A stretch of DNA of 64,000 bases from Alitta virens (GCA_932294295.1 OW028579.1:6532370-6596369), one strand, 5' to 3'. Positions 38,701 through 52,800 are shown, counted from the stretch's first letter. Numbers and translations: made by a program. Notes: generated by a model from the letters alone, not told the origin.

Positions 38701-40570
38701 TGCAAATTGCGACTTGGTCCTGATGCATTGCCGAAAAGTCATGCAAAACATCTGATTTGGCTTGGGTGACTCTCCAGGAACAATGGCATAGTCATGTGCT
38801 ATGTAGAACAATTTGTATGGCATAGGATGTAGATTGGACATAGCTTACTTCCACACCATTTGATTTTATACTTATACAATGATACCAACCTGCGCACAAG
38901 CTAAAGCAGTTTGACATTGCACAAAAGTTCATGTGCAACTACCTTATGTGTGCTTCTTGGCTGAATTTGCCATAACATTTTATTGATTTAAAGAAACAAC
39001 GCTACCAGATGGCTGCCCAATTGGCCAAAGTTGGCCTGGTGTTGCTGTCATTGGCTTATTGTTGGGCGCACGTTGAGCCATTGACAACAAAATCAGTTCA
39101 ACAGTGGCTCTATTTGGCATGCAATGAAGGTAAAGTGACTTTGGATCTTTACATATTGCGACTTGAGCTTCATGCATTGCTTGGAAGTCACACACAAACA
39201 AAAGTGATTGGGCATGGGTAGCATTCAAGAAAAGGTGTCCCGCGACTCCCAACATAGTCATGTGTGATATGTTGCAAAATTTGTATGGCAAGTAAATTTG
39301 AAGCTTTGTTAATCTAACTGCCAATTTTATTGGTTTTATTTGGACTTCCCAATCAGATTTTTGACATACAGAATGCAAAAACAACCTGTGCACAAGCTAA
39401 TGTAGCTTGACATAATACAAAAATATATACAAATATCTTAATCATCAAAGTGCCTTCCATGACATTTGACTGAATCTGCCATATCTTATATTGATTGAAG
39501 TAACTTCCAGACTATCTGATTTAAGACTTATAGAATATAATACCAAGCTGCACACAAGCAAATACAGTTTGACATTGCAGAAAAGCTCATATGCAATTAC
39601 CAGAATGTGTGCTTCCTGAATGTATCCGCCATAACTTTTATTGATTTGAAATAATGACGCTGCCAGATGGCTGACCAATTTGCAAAATTTGGCCTTGTGT
39701 TGCCATCCTTGGATCAATGTCAGGTGCACATCGAGCTTTAGATGAGAAAAACAGTTCAACAGTGGCTGGATTTGTCATGCCATGTGAAGAGTAACTTAGG
39801 ATCTTTGCAAATTGCGACTTGGTCCTGATGCATTGCCGAAAAGTCATGCAAAACATCTGATTTGGCTTGGGTGACTCTCCAGGAACAATGGCATAGTCAT
39901 GTGCTATGTAGAACAATTTGTATGGCATAGGATGTAGATTGGACATAGCTTACTTCCACACCATTTGATTTTATACTTATACAATGATACCAACCTGCGC
40001 ACAAGCTAAAGCAGTTTGACATTGCACAAAAGTTCATGTGCAACTACCTTATGTGTGCTTCTTGGCTGAATTTGCCATAACATTTTATTGATTTAAAGAA
40101 ACAACGCTACCAGATGGCTGCCCAATTGGCCAAAGTTGGCCTGGTGTTGCTGTCATTGGCTTATTGTTGGGCGCACGTTGAGCCATTGACAACAAAATCA
40201 GTTCAACAGTGGCTCTATTTGGCATGCAATGAAGGTAAAGTGACTTTGGATCTTTACATATTGCGACTTGAGCTTCATGCATTGCTTGGAAGTCACACAC
40301 AAACAAAAGTGATTGGGCATGGGTAGCATTCAAGAAAAGGTGTCCCGCGACTCCCAACATAGTCATGTGTGATATGTTGCAAAATTTGTATGGCAAGTAA
40401 ATTTGAAGCTTTGATAATCTAACTGCCAATTTTATGGTTTTTATTTGGACTTCCCAATCAGATTTTTGACATACAGAATGCAAAAACAACCTATGCACCA
40501 GCTAATGTAGCTTGACATAATACAAAAATATATACAAATATCTTAATCATCAAAGTGCCTTCCATGACAT
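32751..40570 (+). repeat. 11-unit second-order repeat, copy 2 (truncated at the junction)
   Basis: This repeats 20.6-28.4 kb at +12,151 bp and then stops at the core/right-family junction near 40.57 kb after about seven of the eleven units. Private differences from copy 1 include AAATTGGGCC (about 34163), GACTCAATC (about 36157), and A3 at about 39512 and 39625. Copy 1 has its own singleton, TGCTTTGCC at about 26573. Confidence 0.76.
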
Positions 40571-40610
40571 TTGACTGAAACTGCCATAACTTATATTGAT
40601 TGAAGTGACT
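40550..40610 (+). other. Core/right-family junction
   Basis: Up to about 40,550 the text is core type (AATATATACAAATATCTTAATC). By 40,604 it is right type (GAAGTGACTTCC, as in the next unit at 41,706), followed by GAATAATACC at about 40,638. The switch falls at the A2/A3 boundary with repeat phase kept, which is what an unequal crossover or conversion end between two subfamilies would leave. Confidence 0.75.
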
Positions 40611-41049
40611 TCCAGACTATCTGATTTTAGACTTATAGAATAATACCAAGCTGTACACAAGCAAATACAGTTTGACATTGCACAAAAGCTCATATGCAAT
40701 TACCAGAATGTGTGCTTCCTGAATGTATCCGCCATAACTTTTATTGATTTGAAATAATGACGCTGCCAGATGACTGACCAATTTGCAAAATTTGGCCTTG
40801 TGTTGCCATCCTTGGATCAATGTCAGGTGCACATCGAGTTTTAGATGACAAACACAGTTCAACAGTGGCTGGATTTGCCATGCCATGTGAAGAGTAACTT
40901 AGGATCTTTGCAAATTGCGACTTGGGCCTTATGCATTGCCGAAAAGTCATGCAAAACATGTGATTTGGCTTGGGTGACTCACCAGGAACAATGGCATAGT
41001 CATGTGCTATGTAGAGCAATTTGTATGGCATAGGATGTAGATTGGACAT

Positions 41050-44000
41050 AGCTTACTTCCACACCATTTGATTTTATACTTATACAATGATACCAACCTG
41101 CGCACAAGCTAAAGCAGTTTGACATTGCACAAAAGTTCATGTGCAACTACCTTATGTGTGCTTCTTGGCTGAATTTGCCATAACATTTTATTGATTTAAA
41201 GAAACAACGCTACCAGATGGCTGCCCAATTGGCCAAAGTTGGCCTGGTGTTGCTGTCATTGGCTTAATGTTGGGCGCACATTGAGCCATTGACAACAAAA
41301 TCAGTTCAACAGTGGCTCTATTTGGCATGCAATGGAGGTAAGATGACTTTGGATCTTTACTTATTGCGACCTGAGCTTCATGCATTGTTTGGAAATCACA
41401 CACAAACAAAAGTGATTGGGCATGGGTAGCATACAAGAAAAGGTGTCCTGCGACTCCCAACATAGTCATGTGTGATATGTTGCAAAATTTGTATGGCAAG
41501 TAAATTTGAAACTTTGATAATCTAACTGCCAATTTTATGGTTTTTATTTGGACTTCCCAATCAGATTTTTGACATACAGAATGCAAAAACAACCTGTGCA
41601 CAAGCTAATGTAGCTTGACATAATACAAAAATGTATACAAATATCTAACTCATCAAAGTGCCTTCCATGACATTTGACTCAATCTGCCAAAACTTATATT
41701 GATTGAAGTGACTTCCAGACTATCTGATTTTAGACTTATAGAATAATACCAAGCTGTACACAAGCAAATACAGTTTGACATTGCACAAAAGCTCATATGC
41801 AATTACCAGAATGTGTGCTTCCTGAATGTATCCGCCATAACTTTTATTGATTTGAAATAATGACGCTGCCAGATGACTGACCAATTTGCAAAATTTGGCC
41901 TTGTGTTGCCATCCTTGGATCAATGTCAGGTGCACATCGAGTTTTAGATGACAAAAACAGTTCAACAGTGGCTGGATTTGCCATGCCATGTGAAGAGTAA
42001 CTTAGGATCTTTGCAAATTGCGACTTGGGCCTTATGCATTGCCGAAAAGTCATGCAAAACATGTGATTTGGCTTGGGTGACTCACCAGGAACAATGGCAT
42101 AGTCATGTGCTATGTAGAACAATTTGTATGGCATAGGATATAGATTGGACATAGCTTACTTCCACACCATTTGATTTTATACTTATACAATGATACCAAC
42201 CTGCGCACAAGCTAAAGCAGTTTGACATTGCACAAAAGTTCATGTGCAACTACCTTATGTGTGCTTCTTGGCTGAATTTGCCATAACATTTTATTGATTT
42301 AAAGAAACAACGCTACCAGATGGCTGCCCAAGTGGCCAAAGTTTGCCTGGTGTTGCTGTCATTGGCTTAATGTTGGGTGCACATTGAGCCATTGATAACA
42401 AAATCAGTTCAACAGTGGCTCTATTTGGCATGCAATGAAGGTAAAGTGACTTTGGATCTTTACATATTGCGACTTGAGCTTCATGCATTGCTTGGAAGTC
42501 GCACACAAACAAAAGTGATTGGGCATGGGTAGCATACAAGAAAAGGTGTCCCGCGACTCCCAACATAGTCATGTGTGATATGTTGCAAAATTTGTATGGC
42601 AAGTAAATTTGAAGTTTTGACAATCTAACTGCCAATTTTATGGTTTTTATTTGGACTTCCCAATCAGATTTTTGACATACAGAATGCAAAAACAACCTGT
42701 GCACAAGCTAATGTAGCTTGACATAATACAAAAATGTATACAAATATCTAAATCATCAAAGTGCCTTCCATGACATTTGACTGAATCTGCCATGACTTAT
42801 ATTGATTGAAGTAACTTCCAGACTATCTGATTTTAGACTTATAGAATAATACCAAGCTGTACACAAGCAAATACAGTTTGACATTGCACAAAATCTCATA
42901 TGCAATTACCAGAATGTGTGCTTCCTGAATGTATCCACCATAACTTTTATTGATTTGAAATAATGACGCTGCCAGAAGGCTGACCAATTTGCAAAATTTG
43001 GCCTTGTGTTGCCATCCTTGGATCAATGTCAGGTGCACATCGAGCTTTAGATGAGAAAAACAGTTCAACAGTGGCTGGATTTGTCATGCCATGTGAAGAG
43101 TAACTTAGGATCTTTGCAAATTGCGACTTGGGCCTTATGCATTGCCGAAAAGTCATGCAAAACATGTGATTTGGCTTGGGTGACTCACCAGGAACAATGG
43201 CATAGTCATGTGCTATGTAGAACAATTTGTATGGCATATGATGTAGATTGGACATAGCTTACTTCCACACCATTTGATTTTATACTTATACAATGATACC
43301 AACCTGTGCACAAGCTAAAGCAGTTTGACATTGCACAAAAGTTCATGTGCAACTACCTTATGTGTGCTTCTTGGCTGAATTTGCCATGACATTTTATTGA
43401 TTTAAAGAAACAACGCTACCAGATGGCTGCCCAATTGGCCAAAGTTGGCCTGGTGTTGCTGTCATTGGCTTAATGTTGGGCGCACATTGAGCCATTGACA
43501 ACAAAATCAGTTCAACAGTGGCTCTATTTGGCATGCAATGGAGGTAAAGTGACTTTGGATCTTTACTTATTGCGACCTGAGCTTCATGCATTGCTTGGAA
43601 GTCACACACAAACAAAAGTGATTGCGCATGGGTAGCATACAAGAAAAGGTGTCCTGCGACTCCCAACATAGTCATGTGTGATATGTTGCAAAATTTGTAT
43701 GGCAAGTAAATTTGAAGCTTTAATTATCTAACTGCCAATTTTATGGTTTTTATTTGGATTTCCCAATCAGATTATTGACATACAGAATGCAATAACAACC
43801 TGTGCACAAGCTAATGTAGCTTGACATAATAAAAAAATGTATACAAATATCTAAATCATCAAAGTGCCTTCCATGACATTTGACTGAATCTGCCATAACT
43901 TATATTGATTGAAGTAACTTCCAGACTATCTTATTTAAGACTTATAGAATAATACCAAGCTGTACACAAGCAAATACAGTTTGACATTGCAGAAAAGCTC

Positions 44001-45463
44001 ATATGCAATTTATCAGAATGTGTGCTTCCTGAATGTATCCACCATAACTTTTATTGATTTGAAATAATGACGCTGCCAGATGGCTGACCAATTTGCAAAA
44101 TTTGGCCTTGTGTTGCCATCCTTGGATCAATGTCAGGTGCACATCGAGCTTTAGATGAGAAAAACAGTTCAACAGTGGCTGGATTTGTCATGCCATGTGA
44201 AGAGTAACTCAGGATCTTTGCAAATTGTGACTTGGGCCTTATGCATTGCCGAAAAGTCATGCAAAACATGTGATTTGGCTTGGGTGACTCACCAGGAACA
44301 ATGGCATAGTCTTGTGCTATGTAGAACAATTTGTACGGCATGGGATGTAGATTAGACATAGCTTACTTCCACACCATTTGATTTTATACTTATACAATGA
44401 TACCAACCTGCGCACAAGCTAAAGCAGTTTGACATTGCACAAAAGTTCATGTGCAACTACCTTATGTGTGCTTCTTGGCTGAATTTGCCATAACATTTTA
44501 TTGATTTAAAGAAACATTGCTACCAGATGGCTGCCCAGTTGTCCAAAGTTGGCCAGGTGTTGCTGTCATTGGCTTCATGTTGGGCGCACATTAAGCCATT
44601 GACAACAAAATCAGTTCAACAGTGGCTCTATTTGGCATGCAATGAGGGTAAAGTGACTTAGGATCTTCGCATATTGCGACTTGAGCTTCATGCATTGCTT
44701 GGAAGTCACACGAAAACAAAAGTGATTGGGCATGGGTAGCATACAAGAAAAGGTGTCCCGCGACTCCCAACATAGTCATGTGTGATATGTTGCAAAATTT
44801 GTATGGCAAGTAAATTTGAAGTTTTGACAATCTAACTGCCAATTTTATGGTTTTTATTTGGACTTCCCAATCAGATTTTTGACATACAGAATGCAAAAAC
44901 AACCTGTGCACAAGCTAATGTAGCTTGACATAATACAAAAATGTATACAAATATCTAAATCATCAAAGTGCCTTCCATGACATTTGACTGAATCTGCCAT
45001 GACTTATATTGATTGAAGTAACTTCCCGACTATCTGATTTTAGACTTATAGAATAATACCAAGCTGTACACAAGCAAATACAGTTTGACATTGCACAAAA
45101 TCTCATATGCAATTACCAGAATGTGTGCTTCCTGAATGTATCCACCATAACTTTTATTGATTTGAAATAATGACGCTGCCAGAAGGCTGACCAATTTGCA
45201 AAATTTGGCCTTGTGTTGCCATCCTTGGATCAATGTCAGGTGCACATCGAGCTTTAGATGAGAAAAACAGTTCAACAGTGGCTGGATTTGTCATGCCATG
45301 TGAAGAGTAACTTAGGATCTTTGCAAATTGCGACTTGGGCCTTATGCATTGCCGAAAAGTCATGCAAAACATGTGATTTGGCTTGGGTGACTCACCAGGA
45401 ACAATGGCATAGTCATGTGCTATGTAGAACAATTTGTATGGCATATGATGTAGATTGGACATA
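41050..45463 (+). repeat. 4-unit second-order repeat (4,413 bp), copy 1
   Basis: The layout of B2 types is A'-B-C-B. It matches 45,464-49,876 at +4,413 bp. Shared states include TGTTTGGAAATC in B1 (about 41387 and 45799), GGATATAG after the A' anchor (about 42136 and 46549), CCAAGTGGCC and GTTTGCC in B1 (about 42328 and 46741), CCAGAAGGCTG in B2 (about 42973 and 47386), CAATTTATCAG in A3, ATTGTCCAAAG-type changes in the C unit, and ACTTCCCGAC in A3 (about 45020 and 49433). Confidence 0.85.
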
Positions 45464-48400
45464 GCTTACTTCCACACCATTTGATTTTATACTTATACAA
45501 TGATACCAACCTGCGCACAAGCTAAAGCAGTTTGACATTGCACAAAAGTTCATGTGCAACTACCTTATGTGTGCTTCTTGGCTGAATTTGCCATGACATT
45601 TTATTGATTTAAAGAAACAACGCTACCAGATGGCTGCCCAATTGGCCAAAGTTGGCCTGGTGTTGCTGTCATTGGCTTAATGTTGGGCGCACATTGAGCC
45701 ATTGACAACAAAATCAGTTCAACAGTGGCTCTATTTGGCATGCAATGGAGGTAAGATGACTTTGGATCTTTACTTATTGCGACCTGAGCTTCATGCATTG
45801 TTTGGAAATCACACACAAACAAAAGTGATTGGGCATGGGTAGCATACAAGAAAAGGTGTCCTGCGACTCCCAACATAGTCATGTGTGATATGTTGCAAAA
45901 TTTGTATGGCAAGTAAATTTGAAGCTTTGATAATCTAACTGCCAATTTTATGGTTTTTATTTGGACTTCCCAATCAGATTTTTGACATACAGAATGCAAA
46001 AACAACCTGTGCACAAGCTAATGTAGCTTGACATAATACAAAAATGTATACAAATATCTAACTCATCAAAGTGCCTTCCATGACATTTGACTCAATCTGC
46101 CAAAACTTATATTGATTGAAGTGACTTCCAGACTATCTGATTTTAGACTTATAGAATAATACCAAGCTGTACACAAGCAAATACAGTTTGACATTGCACA
46201 AAAGCTCATATGCAATTACCAGAATGTGTGCTTCCTGAATGTATCCGCCATAACTTTTATTGATTTGAAATAATGACGCTGCCAGATGACTGACCAATTT
46301 GCAAAATTTGGCCTTGTGTTGCCATCCTTGGATCAATGTCAGGTGCACATCGAGTTTTAGATGACAAAAACAGTTCAACAGTGGCTGGATTTGCCATGCC
46401 ATGTGAAGAGTAACTTAGGATCTTTGCAAATTGCGACTTGGGCCTTATGCATTGCCGAAAAGTCATGCAAAACATGTGATTTGGCTTGGGTGACTCACCA
46501 GGAACAATGGCATAGTCATGTGCTATGTAGAACAATTTGTATGGCATAGGATATAGATTGGACATAGCTTACTTCCACACCATTTGATTTTATACTTATA
46601 CAATGATACCAACCTGCGCACAAGCTAAAGCAGTTTGACATTGCACAAAAGTTCATGTGCAACTACCTTATGTGTGCTTCTTGGCTGAATTTGCCATAAC
46701 ATTTTATTGATTTAAAGAAACAACGCTACCAGATGGCTGCCCAAGTGGCCAAAGTTTGCCTGGTGTTGCTGTCATTGGCTTAATGTTGGGTGCACATTGA
46801 GCCATTGACAACAAAATCAGTTCAACAGTGGCTCTATTTGGCATGCAATGAAGGTAAAGTGACTTTGGATCTTTACATATTGCGACTTGAGCTTCATGCA
46901 TTGCTTGGAAGTCGCACACAAACAAAAGTGATTGGGCATGGGTAGCATACAAGAAAAGGTGTCCCGCGACTCCCAACATAGTCATGTGTGATATGTTGCA
47001 AAATTTGTATGGCAAGTAAATTTGAAGTTTTGACAATCTAACTGCCAATTTTATGGTTTTTATTTGGACTTCTCAATCAGATTTTTGACATACAGAATGC
47101 AAAAACAACCTGTGCACAAGCTAATGTAGCTTGACATAATACAAAAATGTATACAAATATCTAAATCATCAAAGTGCCTTCCATGACATTTGACTGAATC
47201 TGCCATGACTTATATTGATTGAAGTAACTTCCAGACTATCTGATTTTAGACTTATAGAATAATACCAAGCTGTACACAAGCAAATACAGTTTGACATTGC
47301 AGAAAATCTCATATGCAATTACCAGAATGTGTGCTTCCTGAATGTATCCACCATAACTTTTATTGATTTGAAATAATGACGCTGCCAGAAGGCTGACCAA
47401 TTTGCAAAATTTGGCCTTGTGTTGCCATCCTTGGATCAATGTCAGGTGCACATCGAGCTTTAGATGAGAAAAACAGTTCAACAGTGGCTGGATTTGTCAT
47501 GCCATGTGAAGAGTAACTTAGGATCTTTGCAAATTGCGACTTGGGCCTTATGCATTGCCGAAAAGTCATGCAAAACATGTGATTTGGCTTGGGTGACTCA
47601 CCAGGAACAATGGCATAGTCATGTGCTATGTAGAACAATTTGTATGGCATATGATGTAGATTGGACATAGCTTACTTCCACACCATTTGATTTTATACTT
47701 ATACAATGATACCAACCTGCGCACAAGCTAAAGCAGTTTGACATTGCACAAAAGTTCATGTGCAACTACCTTATGTGTGCTTCTTGGCTGAATTTGCCAT
47801 GACATTTTATTGATTTAAAGAAACAACGCTACCAGATGGCTGCCCAATTGGCCAAAGTTGGCCTGGTGTTGCTGTCATTGGCTTAATGTTGGGCGCACAT
47901 TGAGCCATTGACAACAAAATCAGTTCAACAGTGGCTCTATTTGGCATGCAATGGAGGTAAAGTGACTTTGGATCTTTACTTATTGCGACCTGAGCTTCAT
48001 GCATTGCTTGGAAGTCACACACAAACAAAAGTGATTGGGCATGGGTAGCATACAAGAAAAGGTGTCCTGCGACTCCCAACATAGTCATGTGTGATATGTT
48101 GCAAAATTTGTATGGCAAGTAAATTTGAAGCTTTAATAATCTAACTGCCAATTTTATGGTTTTTATTTGGATTTCCCAATCAGATTATTGACATACAGAA
48201 TGCAATAACAACCTGTGCACAAGCTAATGTAGCTTGACATAATAAAAAAATGTATACAAATATCTAAATCATCAAAGTGCCTTCCATGACATTTGACTGA
48301 ATCTGCCATAACTTATATTGATTGAAGTAACTTCCAGACTATCTGATTTAAGACTTATAGAATAATACCAAGCTGTACACAAGCAAATACAGTTTGACAT

Positions 48401-49876
48401 TGCAGAAAAGCTCATATGCAATTTATCAGAATGTGTGCTTCCTGAATGTATCCACCATAACTTTTTTTGATTTGAAATAATGACGCTGCCAGATGGCTGA
48501 CCAATTTGCAAAATTTGGCCTTGTGTTGCCATCCTTGGATCAATGTCAGGTGCACATCGAGCTTTAGATGACAAAAACAGTTCAACAGTGGCTGGATTTG
48601 TCATGCCATGTGAAGAGTAACTCAGGATCTTTGCAAATTGTGACTTGGGCCTTATGCATTGCCGAAAAGTCATGCAAAACATGTGATTTGGCTTGGGTGA
48701 CTCACCAGGAACAATGGCATAGTCTTGTGCTATGTAGAACAATTTGTACGGCATAGGATGTAGATTGGACATAGCTTACTTCCACACCATTTGATTTTAT
48801 ACTTATACAATGATACCAACCTGCGCACAAGCTAAAGCAGTTTGACATTGCACAAAAGTTCATGTGCAACTACCTTATGTGTGCTTCTTGGCTGAATTTG
48901 CCATAACATTTTATTGATTTAAAGAAACATTGCTACCAGATGGCTGCCCAGTTGTCCAAAGTTGGCCAGGTGTTGCTGTCATTGGCTTCATGTTGGGCGC
49001 ACATTGAGCCATTGACAACAAAATCAGTTCAACAGTGGCTCTATTTGGCATGCAATGAGGGTAAAGTGACTTAGGATCTTCGCATATTGCGACTTGAGCT
49101 TCATGCATTGCTTGGAAGTCACACGAAAACAAAAGTGATTGGGCATGGGTAGCATACAAGAAAAGGTGTCCCGCGACTCCCAACATAGTCATGTGTGATA
49201 TGTTGCAAAATTTGTATGGCAAGTAAATTTGAAGTTTTGACAATCTAACTGCCAATTTTATGGTTTTTATTTGGACTTCCCAATCAGATTTTTGACATAC
49301 AGAATGCAAAAACAACCTGTGCACAAGCTAATGTAGCTTGACATAATACAAAAATGTATACAAATATCTAAATCATCAAAGTGCCTTCCATGACATTTGA
49401 CTGAATCTGCCATGACTTATATTGATTGAAGTAACTTCCCGACTATCTGATTTTAGACTTATAGAATAATACCAAGCTGTACACAAGCAAATACAGTTTG
49501 ACATTGCACAAAATCTCATATGCAATTACCAGAATGTGTGCTTCCTGAATGTATCCACCATAACTTTTATTGATTTGAAATAATGACCCTGCCAGAAGGC
49601 TGACCAATTTGCAAAATTTGGCCTTGTGTTGCCATCCTTGGATCAATGTCAGGTGCACATCGAGCTTTAGATGAGAAAAACAGTTCAACAGTGGCTGGAT
49701 TTGTCATGCCATGTGAAGAGTAACTTAGGATCTTTGCAAATTGCGACTTGGGCCTTATGCATTGCCGAAAAGTCATGCAAAACATGTGATTTGGCTTGGG
49801 TGACTCACCAGGAACAATGGCATAGTCATGTGCTATGTAGAACAATTTGTATGGCATATGATGTAGATTGGACATA
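45464..49876 (+). repeat. 4-unit second-order repeat (4,413 bp), copy 2
   Basis: This is the tandem partner of 41,050-45,463. The match continues to about 50.14 kb and then breaks in B1, where this side reads CAATGAGGGT against CAATGGAGGT. A run of T in A3 (TTTTTTTGATTT, about 48462) removes a stop on the - strand and creates an unusually long open frame of 166 codons. That is a single-base accident, not a gene. Confidence 0.85.
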
Positions 49877-52800
49877 GCTTACTTCCACACCATTTGATTT
49901 TATACTTATACAATGATACCAACCTGCGCACAAGCTAAAGCAGTTTGACATTGCACAAAAGTTCATGTGCAACTACCTTATGTGTGCTTCTTGGCTGAAT
50001 TTGCCATGACATTTTATTGATTTAAAGAAACAACGCTACCAGATGGCTGCCCAATTGGCCAAAGTTGGCCTGGTGTTGCTGTCATTGGCTTAATGTTGGG
50101 CGCACATTGAGCCATTGACAACAAAATCAGTTCAACAGTGGCTCTATTTGGCATGCAATGAGGGTAAAGTGACTTAGGATCTTCGCATATTGCGACTTGA
50201 GCTTCATGCATTGCTTGGAAGTCACACGAAAACAAAAGTGATTGGGCATGGGTAGCATACAAGAAAAGGTGTCCCGCGACTCCCAACATAGTCATGTGTG
50301 ATATGTTGCAAAATTTGTATGGCAAGTAAATTTGAAGCTTTGATAATCTAACTGCCAATTTTATGGTTTTTATTTGGACTTCCCAATCAGATTTTTGACA
50401 TACAGAATGCAAAAACAACCTGTGCACAAGCTAATGTAGCTTGACATAATACAAAAATGTATACAAATATCTTAATCATCAAAGTGCCTTCCATGACATT
50501 TGACTGAATCTGCCATGACTTATATTGATTGAAGTAACTTCCAGACTATCTGATTTTAGACTTATAGAATAATACCAAGCTGCACACAAGCAAATGCAGT
50601 TTGACATTGCAGAAAATCTCATATGCAATTACCAGAATGTGTGCTTCCTGAATGTATCAGCCATAACTTTTATTGATTTGAAATAATGACGCTGCCAGAT
50701 GACTGACCAGTTTGCAAAATTTGGCCTTGTGTTGCCATCCTTGGATCAATGTCAGGTGCACATCGAGCTTTAGATGAGAAAAACAGTTCAACAGTGGCTG
50801 GATTTGTCATGCCATGTGAAGAGTAACTTAGGATCTTTGCAAATTGTGACTTGGGCCTTATTCATTGCCGAAAAGTCATGCAAAACATGTGATTTGGCTT
50901 GGGTGACTCACCAGGAACAATGGCATAGTCATGTGCTATGTAGAACAATTTGTATGGCATAGGATGTAGATTGGACATAGCTTACTTCCACACCATTTGA
51001 TTTTATACTTATACAATGATACCAACCTGCGCACAAGCTAAAGCAGTTTGACATTGCACAAAAGTTCATGTGCAACTACCTTATGTGTGCTTCTTGGCTG
51101 AATTTGCCATAACATTTTATTGATTTAAAGAAACAACGCTACCAGATGGCTGCCCAATTGGCCAAAGTTGGCCTGGTGTTGCTGTCATTGGCTTAATGTT
51201 GGGCGCACATTGAGCCATTGACAACAAAATCAGTTCAACAGTGGCTCTATTTGGCATGCAATGAAGGTAAAGTGACTTTGGATCTTTACATATTGCGACT
51301 TGAGCTTCATGCATTGCTTGGAAATCACACACAAACAAAAGTGATTGGGCATGGGTAGCATACAAGAAAAGGTGTCCCGCGACTCCCAACATAGTCATGT
51401 GTGATATGTTGCAAAATTTGTATGGCAAGTAAATTTGAAGCTTTGACAATCTAACTGCCAATTTTATGGTTTTTATTTGGACTTCCCAATCAGATTTTTG
51501 ACATACAGAATGCAAAAACAACCTGTGCACAAGCTAATGTAGCTTGACATAATACACAAATGTATACAAATATCTAAATCATCAAAGTGCCTTCCATGAC
51601 ATTTGACTGAATCTGCCATGACTTATATTGATTGAAGTAACTTCCAGACTATCTGATTTTAGACTTATAGAATAATACCAAGCTGCACACAAGCAAATAC
51701 AGTTTGACATTGCACAAAAGCTCATATGCAATTACCAGAATGTGTGCTTCCTGAATGTATCTGCCATAACTTTTATTGATTTGAAATAATGACGCTGCCA
51801 GATGGCTGACCAATTTGCAAAATTTGGCCTTGTGTTGCCATCCTTGGATCAATGTCAGGTGCACATCGAGCTTTAGATGACAAAAACAGTTCAACAGTGG
51901 CTGGATTTGTCATGCCATGTGAAGAGTAATTTAGGATCTTTGCAAATTGCGACTTGGGACTTATGCATTGCCGAAATGTCATACAAAACATGTGATTTGG
52001 CTTGGGTGACTCACCAGGAACAATGGCATAGTCATGTGCTATGTAGAACAATTTGTATGGCATAGGATGTAGATTGAACATAGCTTACTTCCACACCATT
52101 TGATTTTATACTTATACAATGATACCAACCTGCGCACAAGCTAAAGCAGTTTGACATTGCACAAAAGTTCATGTGCAACTACCTTATGTGTGCTTCTTGG
52201 CTGAATTTGCCATAACATTTTATTGATTTAAAGAAACAACGCTACCAGATGGCTGCCCAATTGGCCAAAGTTGGCCTGGTGTTGCTGTCATTGGCTCAAT
52301 GTTGGGCACACATTGAGCCATTGACAACAAAATCAGTTCAACAGTGGCTCTATTTGGCATGCAATGAAGGTAAAGTGGCTTTGGAACTTTTCATATTGCG
52401 ACTTGAGCTTCATGCATTGCTTGGAAGTCACACACAAACAAAAGTGATTGGGCATGGGTAGCATACAAGAAAAGGTGTCCCGTGACTCCCAACATAGTCA
52501 TGTGTGATATGTTGCAAAATTTGTATGGCAAGTAAATTTGAAGCTTTGACAATCTAACTGCCAATTTTATGGTTTTTATTTGGACTTCCCAATCAGATTT
52601 TTGACATACAGAATGCAAAAACAACCTGTGCACAAGCTAATGTAGCTTGACATAATACACAAATGTATACAAATATCTAAATCATCAAAGTGCCTTCCAT
52701 GACATTTGACTGAATCTGCCATGACTTATATTGATTGAAGTAACTTCCAGACTATCTGATTTTAGACTTATAGAATAATACCAAGCTGCACACAAGCAAA

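Larger units (their letters stand above)
891..40570 (+). repeat. Homogenised core family (1,104/1,105-bp units)
   Basis: About 36 units are defined by shared states: GAATATAATACC in A3, CTCTCCAGG in B2, GGCTTATTG in B1, TAGCATTCAAG in B1 and AATATATACAAATATCTTAATC in A2. Neighbouring units differ at only a few sites by eye. Some consecutive copies (for example 29799-30903 and 30904-32008) look identical. Two sub-states of the B1 tail, TTTTATTGG and TTTTATGGT, have the same length and alternate among units. There is no interruption and no gene. Confidence 0.88.

Noticed and set aside
40550..40640. Assembly misjoin at the core/right junction
   Set aside because: Not adopted, because repeat phase is preserved and the next unit has intact right-family structure. 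It cannot be excluded without spanning reads.
48272..48772. A 166-codon - strand open frame, the longest in the window
   Set aside because: It arises from a single base change in a T run (TTTTTTTGATTT, about 48462) that removes a stop present in all sister units.
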